From NCBI GenBank assembly GCA_001839685.1, contig MLAK01000431.1:51728-115727 (forward strand): DNA of 64,000 nucleotides, given 5' to 3'. Below the pieces are notes generated by a model. The model had not been told where the DNA came from and searched no databases. It saw only the letters and a program-made list of their open reading frames with translations. The translations under genes were made by a program, and so were the position numbers. Below are positions 57,487 through 64,000 of the stretch, piece by piece; the first letter of the stretch is position 1; each line of letters starts with the position of its first letter. Source of the DNA: Tritrichomonas foetus. Its lineage: Eukaryota; Parabasalia; Tritrichomonadida; Tritrichomonadidae.

Positions 57487-60400
57487 ATGTTTCAACTTCG
57501 CGAAATCCAACAATTAAATTTAGTTCCGCGTCGAATATTTCGAGTTGACGAAACGAGTTCTTACGAAGATATAATCAATTCATTATTTTCTCTCGGTACA
57601 ATCGATATCCAAAAAATAAATCCAGATAACATCGAAGGTTTCCCTCACATCTGGACTTGCTACTGTGCCTATGGATTGAACGCGTTTAAATCCGAAACCA
57701 AAACAGCGGATGTTAAATCTGTCATTACATTTCTATATTTAGGCAGAACAATCGGACAATTGTGTGTGAAATTTCGCTCATTAAGTTCGACAATATTATC
57801 GTTAATTCATGCAGAATCAATAAAAGTTCCAGATCGATTTCCAGATTTCAATTTTTCATCACCAATATATTTAACAATTCCCGATGTGACAAAAGAATTC
57901 CGCATATTTAATTACTTAGCAAATTTATTCAATTTGAAACAATTCAATTGCAACCACGTCATGCTTTGGGCCGCACAATTATATATTATTGAAAAAAAGG
58001 CAATGGATCTTCCTAACTTAGAGAAATTTAATAAATATCCAGAAGCAATTCCATTTCTCACAGTTTGCTCAAAGAATCCAAAATACTACCTCCATATTGC
58101 ATTAATTAGATTTTTATATAATAAATTATTCAAAGTTCATGTTGAAATGATGTGTAAGCCGGGTATTTTATCACAAGAAATTATTGGTCAAGAAGATTAC
58201 GAAATTCCTGACCAGCTTACTTGGAAAAATGCTACAAGAAAAATATTTTCTTCGTCTGAAAGTTATTTTCAATATTTTGCATATTCAAATGATTATCCAG
58301 GTATTGATTTTCCTTCACTTATGGCATATACTTCAAAGATACCAATTGCTGCATTTACTTTAATGACATTAAATATGAATTTTGAGCCACCTGCAGATAT
58401 AGAAGCTGCAAAAGCTTTATTTATAAAAAATAATTCACCATTTCAAGCACTATTGATACTTTTAATTTTCGCTGCTGATTCACCAAGCTATCAAACGCTT
58501 CTAGAATCATTTATTAGTTATGCTCCAGAAAATTGGAGCAATGCAATCTCACTTCTTTCAAATAATATCGCATTAGAAAGATGTTTACTTAAATCGAAAA
58601 ATGGAAACATTAAAGCAACTAAAGTACTCGCTAACTTTCCTGATATTAAAGATCTATTAGATGAAAAAATACCGACACATTTATATTTAATTACATTGTT
58701 TCTTGATGATATTGAAGTTTTACAACAAAAAGTGAATCTTTTATTTGACAATATAAAAATTAACCTAGAAAATGCCATTCTTTTATATAAATTCAGTGAG
58801 AAAAAGAAAACAATTAACAGTGAACAATTTGAAAAATTAATTAAACAATGCAATAGAGCATTACTTGATGAAATATACTCCATAACTTCTCAAGAAGAAT
58901 GTGATTTTGAATGGATCATGGCAGGACTTTCAAAGCGTCATCTTCCATTCGATTTACCAAAACTATCATCAGATTTCATTTTTGATGAAAAATCGAAGCT
59001 TTTGTATGTAATTTTCCTTATTGTTTATTATTCAACGAAATGCGTCAATAAAATCCCAGAGATTCCGGAGTTCTGTAACTTTATGACTTGTTCATTTACC
59101 TCTCATTGTTTGATGGAATCTTTTGGAAATTCCATTTCCAAAGAATATTTAAAGAAAAATCAAATGGCTCAAATTGAAAACGCTTACACTAATCCAAATG
59201 CATTTATACAGCAAATAATCAATAATACAAAACCCGATAATGAATCATTTTCTTTAATTGTTGATTGTCTTGTTAAGCATGATGATTATTCCATGTTTTT
59301 GGAAATTGTTTCCAAAAACAGGACTTTCTTGCCAATGTTTGTAACATCACCATTCATTAAAAAGTACTTTAAATATATTGAACAAGATCCGCCATCGGAT
59401 ATTTTTCCAACAATGCAACAAATTTTAAGCTTAAATGATCCAGATATGGATGTTTTAGCTTATAAAACACTTGCTGCGTTTGCACATTCAAAACCAGAAC
59501 TCGCACTTTATTTAATGAGCGTGCTTTCTATTAAAAAGAATTTTGTTGAAGTGATTATTGATTCTATTGGTGATATTCCATCACCAGTTCCTGCACCTTT
59601 ATTAGCTTTCATTAAAGAAGCAATCAATAAACTGCCTAAAGTTCAATGCAAAGCGTCTTTTTCACCTGCAATACCATTAGACAATTATTGGAATGAAGAT
59701 TTGATTAATTCTTCGGAAGATTATGTAATTAAGAAAAAGAAAACTATATGGGATTATCCAGATGATCCAGGTGAATGTACACAAATTGTAACAGGACATA
59801 ATTATGTTTCGCAGCCTTGGTTTTATTGTCATACTTGTGGCCTCTATGATAATAATGGTGCCTGTTTATCATGTGCAATTCGATGTCATCAAGGGCATGA
59901 TATAACATTTTCTAAATTTTCTGATTTTTATTGTGATTGTTATGACAATCCTGAAATTTGCCAATATAAAAAAGAAAGAGAACAAGCCGATGGCAGAACA
60001 ACAACCACAAAAAATAGCACCAATTCCACAAGTCTTAGAGAACCACGTGACCTTAGAGAACTTAGAGAAAATGATACACTCCCTGGATTTACTTTTCATT
60101 TTCTTGGCGAAAGAAACAATCCAGGTGGTGATGGAAGAGCATTTAGTATTCATCCGAGCAACTATCATACCATTATAAGCACTCGTGGAAATACTCTTGA
60201 ATCTAATGAAGGAGCCATTGGATTTACCGCTGGCCCACCTCCACCATATGGAAATTCAACGATAGCTCGAGCTCTTGGAGCAAGAACAGCTAATGGCTCC
60301 ACACTAAATAACATAGGCTTTCTTGCATCAAATGTTTCCAACGCTTTTCGATTTAATGGAAGTTCAAACAACAACAACAACAATAATTATAATAATAATA

Positions 60401-62871
60401 ATAATAATAATAACACTAGTAATAATAACAATAATAATAATAATAATGGTCCTACCACAACTGCAGCAAATGCCTCGACATTTACATCAAATATAAATGG
60501 AAATAATGTTAATATCACTACTAATGGTAGTCCATTTGGAGGTTTTGCATTTAGTAACACACCTTCAAACTTGTTTAACCAAGGAGCATTTTCTTTTAGC
60601 ATGCATCAACCAAATGAAGGTAGTCCTTTTGGGAATTCCAATTTAGGATCAAATACCCAACTTCGGTTTTCCAATAAAGGAAGTATATCACAATCGCAAT
60701 CAAAAAATTCTGGTTCATCTCAGATTTATGAGGAACAAATTCCTTTAAAAGTATCTACAGCAATTATTATGATAGATAAAATATCAAATGTTGTTGCCAT
60801 GCCACCAAAACCACTCCAAAGTTTAATGACTGAAGAATTTTCTTTCAAAAATTCATTTTCTTCATTTAATAATGTACAACCATGCCAATTTGCTCATTTT
60901 GAAAACACTGGTGATAAATGCCTTGAACAAATTGTTGTATATTCTGGATTAAGTTCAATTCCAATAATGAATATTGCTGCTGGTGGTCCAGATTTAAAAT
61001 ATATTATTGCTTGTGAAGGTTCACGTGTTAAAATTTTTGATTCTCAAACTCGCTCACAATTAAGCTGTACTGAGGTTCACTTAAAACCAATAAAAGTATC
61101 AGTTTCACCACTCGATCGTACAATTTTCGCCCTTGCTTCATTAAATGAAGTTTATGTTTATTCAATTAATGAGAATGGCACAATTGAAATGAATCATAAA
61201 ATCGAATTGATGCTTGAAGAAATAGGATCTACGTTATATGTTGTATCTATTGACTGGGTTCCACTTGAACCACTACATTTAGCAGTAACTACGCCGTCAT
61301 TTGTAAAAGTTTATGATATTCCAACTGATTGCATTTCACCTCTCTACTGCTTCAATTCGATCGATCGAATATTATCATCTACATTCGTCGTTTATGAAGA
61401 ACAGACATATTTAATAGCTTCTACACATAGTTGTAAGTTATACTATAATAAATGCAATGTTGATAGTGGTGATGGTCCAGTTAAACTCACTAGTCATATC
61501 CCTATTTCAGGTGATATTAGTGGATTACGATCTATGTGCGTTTCATACTGTGAGCAATGGGGAATCCTTTATGTATCAGCCTCTAAATCGCAATTGATGA
61601 TTATTCGATTAACTGATGTTTTCCGTAAAAATGGAACATCACATTTACCATACCATATAAAATGTACTGGACAATTAGAATCCCTTGAATTCATTGGAGT
61701 TCATCCTGAAATTCCATCAATTCATTTTCTGAGAGACAGAATTACTGGTGACACAGTTATGCTTGATTACTCGGATAATACAATAAGTGCATTTACAATT
61801 GAATCTCCTGTTCGATCAGTTCATCCCGGAGCTACATCAACTTTTATTACAAAAAACGATGTCATTCTTGTTGCAAATGATGGATATTTCTATCGTCTTG
61901 TCCCAGGAAAGTTCCAGAGTAATGTTGTTATGAAACTCAAGCGACCATCTACAAATTCATCAAACAGTGAATCATCTGGAAATGCTGGTGAAGTTGATGG
62001 ACTTACATTTGATGTCCCTGCTTCTTTCTGGATTTCATCACATATTGAAACTTCACATATTTCTGTGACTGAACAAAGTGGACGTGATATTTCCCAAATT
62101 TTAACAAGAAGACGCTATATTTTCAATGATAGACGATCTGTAAAGTTAATAATTACATCAAATGATACCAAAAATGTCATTGTTGGCTTCAAGCTTTGTT
62201 TTGAAAGACGGTCGTCAAGACATTCACCTAATTCAGTAAAAATATTTAATCGACGATACACTTCCAAAGTTGGATATGCTCGAGATTTCTGTCTCCCTTT
62301 GAAACCAAATGAAGTTGGTTATGGAAAATCTTATAAAATCGAAATTTTCGCAAATAATGGTGTAAATGAAATTAGTATTGATGGAATAGATGTTTTTGTT
62401 GTTGATGGAGCTACTCTTAACCTTAAACATAAAGAAAAAGAAATTGATTGGATGTCTTCTGCTACAAAATTAACGGACTATATTGATGTAAGTGAGGTGA
62501 AATGTACATCTGATGTTGATTTTATCATTCAAGCAATTAGTGCTGCTAATTATGAAAAAGAAAATGATGAAGAAAACTTAAAGAAACTTTTCTTGTGGAT
62601 GTACACAGATATTAAGCGGTCTACTGCATGTAGACGAATACTTCTTAAGTCGTTTTCTGGAAACGAAGAGAAATTCGAAAGAGCTTGCGCAAGGGCAATT
62701 AAAGAATTGTGTGAAAATGAAGGACCCAATAATGAATTAAAGAAAATTATGTGGAGAGATTTCGCACTTTTAAGCAACGAAAACAAGAAAATTGTGGGGC
62801 ATTCTATTTGGAAGCATTATGATTCAGAAAGTGGTGCATTTGGATTTTCTTCTGCTTTTTTGCTTGAATGA
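57487..62871 (+). CDS. UBR4/BIG-like protein with UBR box, C-terminally short
   Basis: 1794 residues. The first 740 are helical repeats. A UBR box at about 764-826 carries the Cys/His zinc pattern (FYCHTCGLYDNNGACLSCAI, CHQGHDI, FYCDCYD); it recognises N-degrons in UBR proteins. An Asn-rich linker at about 960-990 follows. The next region matches the UBR4 beta-propeller: WVPLEPLHLAVTTPSFVKVY then DIPTDCISPLYCF is close to human UBR4. A later segment with RDISQILTRRRYIFNDRRSV and NSVKIFNRRY matches the UBR4 beta-sandwich after the propeller. Human UBR4 is about 5180 residues and ends in a catalytic E3 module. That part is missing here, so this form may be only a substrate-binding scaffold. Confidence 0.85.
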   Translation: MFQLREIQQLNLVPRRIFRVDETSSYEDIINSLFSLGTIDIQKINPDNIEGFPHIWTCYCAYGLNAFKSETKTADVKSVITFLYLGRTIGQLCVKFRSLSSTILSLIHAESIKVPDRFPDFNFSSPIYLTIPDVTKEFRIFNYLANLFNLKQFNCNHVMLWAAQLYIIEKKAMDLPNLEKFNKYPEAIPFLTVCSKNPKYYLHIALIRFLYNKLFKVHVEMMCKPGILSQEIIGQEDYEIPDQLTWKNATRKIFSSSESYFQYFAYSNDYPGIDFPSLMAYTSKIPIAAFTLMTLNMNFEPPADIEAAKALFIKNNSPFQALLILLIFAADSPSYQTLLESFISYAPENWSNAISLLSNNIALERCLLKSKNGNIKATKVLANFPDIKDLLDEKIPTHLYLITLFLDDIEVLQQKVNLLFDNIKINLENAILLYKFSEKKKTINSEQFEKLIKQCNRALLDEIYSITSQEECDFEWIMAGLSKRHLPFDLPKLSSDFIFDEKSKLLYVIFLIVYYSTKCVNKIPEIPEFCNFMTCSFTSHCLMESFGNSISKEYLKKNQMAQIENAYTNPNAFIQQIINNTKPDNESFSLIVDCLVKHDDYSMFLEIVSKNRTFLPMFVTSPFIKKYFKYIEQDPPSDIFPTMQQILSLNDPDMDVLAYKTLAAFAHSKPELALYLMSVLSIKKNFVEVIIDSIGDIPSPVPAPLLAFIKEAINKLPKVQCKASFSPAIPLDNYWNEDLINSSEDYVIKKKKTIWDYPDDPGECTQIVTGHNYVSQPWFYCHTCGLYDNNGACLSCAIRCHQGHDITFSKFSDFYCDCYDNPEICQYKKEREQADGRTTTTKNSTNSTSLREPRDLRELRENDTLPGFTFHFLGERNNPGGDGRAFSIHPSNYHTIISTRGNTLESNEGAIGFTAGPPPPYGNSTIARALGARTANGSTLNNIGFLASNVSNAFRFNGSSNNNNNNNYNNNNNNNNTSNNNNNNNNNGPTTTAANASTFTSNINGNNVNITTNGSPFGGFAFSNTPSNLFNQGAFSFSMHQPNEGSPFGNSNLGSNTQLRFSNKGSISQSQSKNSGSSQIYEEQIPLKVSTAIIMIDKISNVVAMPPKPLQSLMTEEFSFKNSFSSFNNVQPCQFAHFENTGDKCLEQIVVYSGLSSIPIMNIAAGGPDLKYIIACEGSRVKIFDSQTRSQLSCTEVHLKPIKVSVSPLDRTIFALASLNEVYVYSINENGTIEMNHKIELMLEEIGSTLYVVSIDWVPLEPLHLAVTTPSFVKVYDIPTDCISPLYCFNSIDRILSSTFVVYEEQTYLIASTHSCKLYYNKCNVDSGDGPVKLTSHIPISGDISGLRSMCVSYCEQWGILYVSASKSQLMIIRLTDVFRKNGTSHLPYHIKCTGQLESLEFIGVHPEIPSIHFLRDRITGDTVMLDYSDNTISAFTIESPVRSVHPGATSTFITKNDVILVANDGYFYRLVPGKFQSNVVMKLKRPSTNSSNSESSGNAGEVDGLTFDVPASFWISSHIETSHISVTEQSGRDISQILTRRRYIFNDRRSVKLIITSNDTKNVIVGFKLCFERRSSRHSPNSVKIFNRRYTSKVGYARDFCLPLKPNEVGYGKSYKIEIFANNGVNEISIDGIDVFVVDGATLNLKHKEKEIDWMSSATKLTDYIDVSEVKCTSDVDFIIQAISAANYEKENDEENLKKLFLWMYTDIKRSTACRRILLKSFSGNEEKFERACARAIKELCENEGPNNELKKIMWRDFALLSNENKKIVGHSIWKHYDSESGAFGFSSAFLLE

Positions 62872-63249
62872 GAAAATCATTCCAGCAAAAATGGGGAAAA
62901 AAATATACAGGTGAAAAAAATAGATTTTATTATTTTATTATTTTTATTTTTACATAAATAATTAAGGTTGTTGAGTTTAATTCTATTTTCTTTCATCATG
63001 ATTTATTTTTAATTTTGTTTGTATCACGCGTGAATCAAATAATTTTATCTAATAGTGCCTAAAATTGTCACACAAATTCATGTTTATCAAAACAGCCTTT
63101 TTGAATAATTTCAATTTTGAAATATTTTTGGATATCTTTCAGATAGAACTCATTGATTTGGGAAATGAAAAAAACACAAAAAAGTAAAAAAAAATAGAAT
63201 CATTCAATGGGATCTCAACGGTAATAAAATTTTATTTAAATATTAATAT
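62872..63249. other. AT-rich intergenic region
   Basis: 378 bp between the convergent UBR4-like and saposin-like genes. Nothing was recognised apart from a CAACGGT core near 63218. Confidence 0.5.
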
Positions 63250-63615
63250 TTATTTCTTTTTTGAACTTTCCAAATCCGAGCAATATCCCAATTTGGTGCA
63301 AATTTGGGTTTCAGTCAAATGTTTATCAACAATGTTGTAAAACAAAGGAATATAATATCTGGCGATTTCTTCACATTTTTCTTCGTAAGCTGGTTCGAAA
63401 TCACTAAACATGCCGCAGTGATCAAGAAGTTCGACTTTGGCATCATCGATGGAGATTCCTGATTGTTTCATATCTAAAATTCCAACAGCGATATTTTCGC
63501 ACATATCGCATCCATTGAAGGTAACTTTTGGTGCAGAAAAATATTTTTTCGTTGAGGTGAGTGGAATTCGTGGTCTGGCTATAGAAGCAGCAAGCGCTGC
63601 AAACAAAGCGAGCAT
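63250..63615 (-). CDS. Secreted saposin-like protein
   Basis: A 121-residue protein from the ATG at 63615 (the frame opens eight codons earlier with TTG). MLALFAALAASIA is a signal peptide. A saposin B-type domain at about 33-114 has six cysteines at 36, 39, 67, 81, 106 and 112, in the spacing that gives disulphides 36-112, 39-106 and 67-81. Saposin-like proteins bind lipids; in protists some permeabilise membranes in digestive vacuoles, while others assist lipid hydrolases. Sequence alone does not decide between these. There is one domain only and no catalytic extension. The C-terminus ends in lysines. Confidence 0.88.
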   Translation of the reverse strand: MLALFAALAASIARPRIPLTSTKKYFSAPKVTFNGCDMCENIAVGILDMKQSGISIDDAKVELLDHCGMFSDFEPAYEEKCEEIARYYIPLFYNIVDKHLTETQICTKLGYCSDLESSKKK

Positions 63616-63781
63616 AATTCTTTCAATTGAATTTTTCAACTGAAATCATTGAATTATGCATTTTTTTTCCAATTTATTGATCTTTTATCTCGATCACACA
63701 AAAATATATTAATTTTGAGCATTCATTGAAAATTCACAGATTTACATCGACTTTTTTTAATATCAGAAAATTCATCAAACT
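63616..63781. other. Upstream flank of the saposin-like gene
   Basis: AT-rich; ends at the second copy of the mobile element. The last octamer, ATCAAACT (63774-63781), should be its target duplication. Confidence 0.4.
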
Positions 63782-64000
63782 AGATGTATACAAACTAAAT
63801 AGTCTTAACGTACGAAATCACTAAAATGATCCTTATCATCAGTATTACTTAATACCATCAGTCAAAAATCAAAACCCAAATAGCTAAAAGAATGACGAAA
63901 ATTTCCCTTATCGCAAACTTCGCAAATGGCCGAATTCAAAAATATTTCGAAAATGATTCTGAAGAAGCTATTGTTTCAGTTTTCGGGTGAACAGCTTTCA
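63782..64000. mobile_element. Second copy of the TIR element, partial at window end
   Basis: Starts with AGATGTATACAAACTAA and is the exact reverse complement of 4808-5026 over all 219 bp, except that the undetermined base 4961 is matched by a T on that strand. It therefore lies in the opposite orientation and runs out of the window. Confidence 0.93.

Noticed and set aside
1..64000. CRISPR arrays, bacterial operons, integrated viruses
   Set aside because: No spaced direct repeats, ribosome binding sites, capsid or polymerase genes were seen; the content is eukaryotic throughout.

Overview
The window looks like nuclear DNA of a parabasalid protist, most like a Tritrichomonas/trichomonad. It is very AT-rich, almost every gene is one uninterrupted reading frame, genes alternate freely between strands, proteins carry Asn/Gln-rich linkers, and the gene set is eukaryotic (ESCRT-III, SM protein, PI3K, PP2A B'', UBR4, MOZART1, ELOF1, an AIR9-like microtubule protein). 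No bacterial operons, rRNA or tRNA genes were seen. The species call is inference. Several long frames begin at GTG or TTG; I moved those starts to the first sensible ATG.

Layout. 0-7 kb: a TBC Rab-GAP, a ubiquitin-like protein, a 1.1-kb transposable element with terminal inverted repeats and an 8-bp target duplication, a GC-rich block that could be a structured RNA, and a small basic protein of unknown function. 7-17 kb: a MIT-domain kinase with Gln-rich 138-bp repeats interrupted by an assembly gap, a C2/TerD protein, a Mei5/Sfr1-like recombination factor, a kelch protein with an N-myristoylation signal, and a TBC-TLDc protein. 17-31 kb: PP2A B'' subunit, Snf7/CHMP4, a PH-LRR protein, a class I-like PI3K, a Sec1/Munc18 protein, MOZART1 and a coiled-coil protein. 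31-43 kb: a giant kinase with no visible ATG, an AIR9-like protein, ELOF1 and a secreted coiled-coil protein. 43-64 kb: a neurofibromin-like protein without a visible GAP domain, a CAMK-like kinase, a Tup1-like corepressor, a discoidin-type pseudogene, a TTLL enzyme, a shortened UBR4-like protein, a saposin-like protein, and the end of a second copy of the transposable element.

Functional themes are membrane traffic (two TBC proteins, SM protein, Snf7, PI3K), microtubules (MOZART1, AIR9-like, TTLL) and signalling (three kinases, PP2A B'', neurofibromin-like). There is no sign that the genes are co-transcribed, so these themes are descriptive only. The most notable observations are the mobile element (second copy identical over the 219 bp visible), the unidentified compact RNA-like block at 5948-6076, the domain-stripped neurofibromin and UBR4 homologues, the C2-TerD fusion, and an 11-bp motif shared by two promoters.
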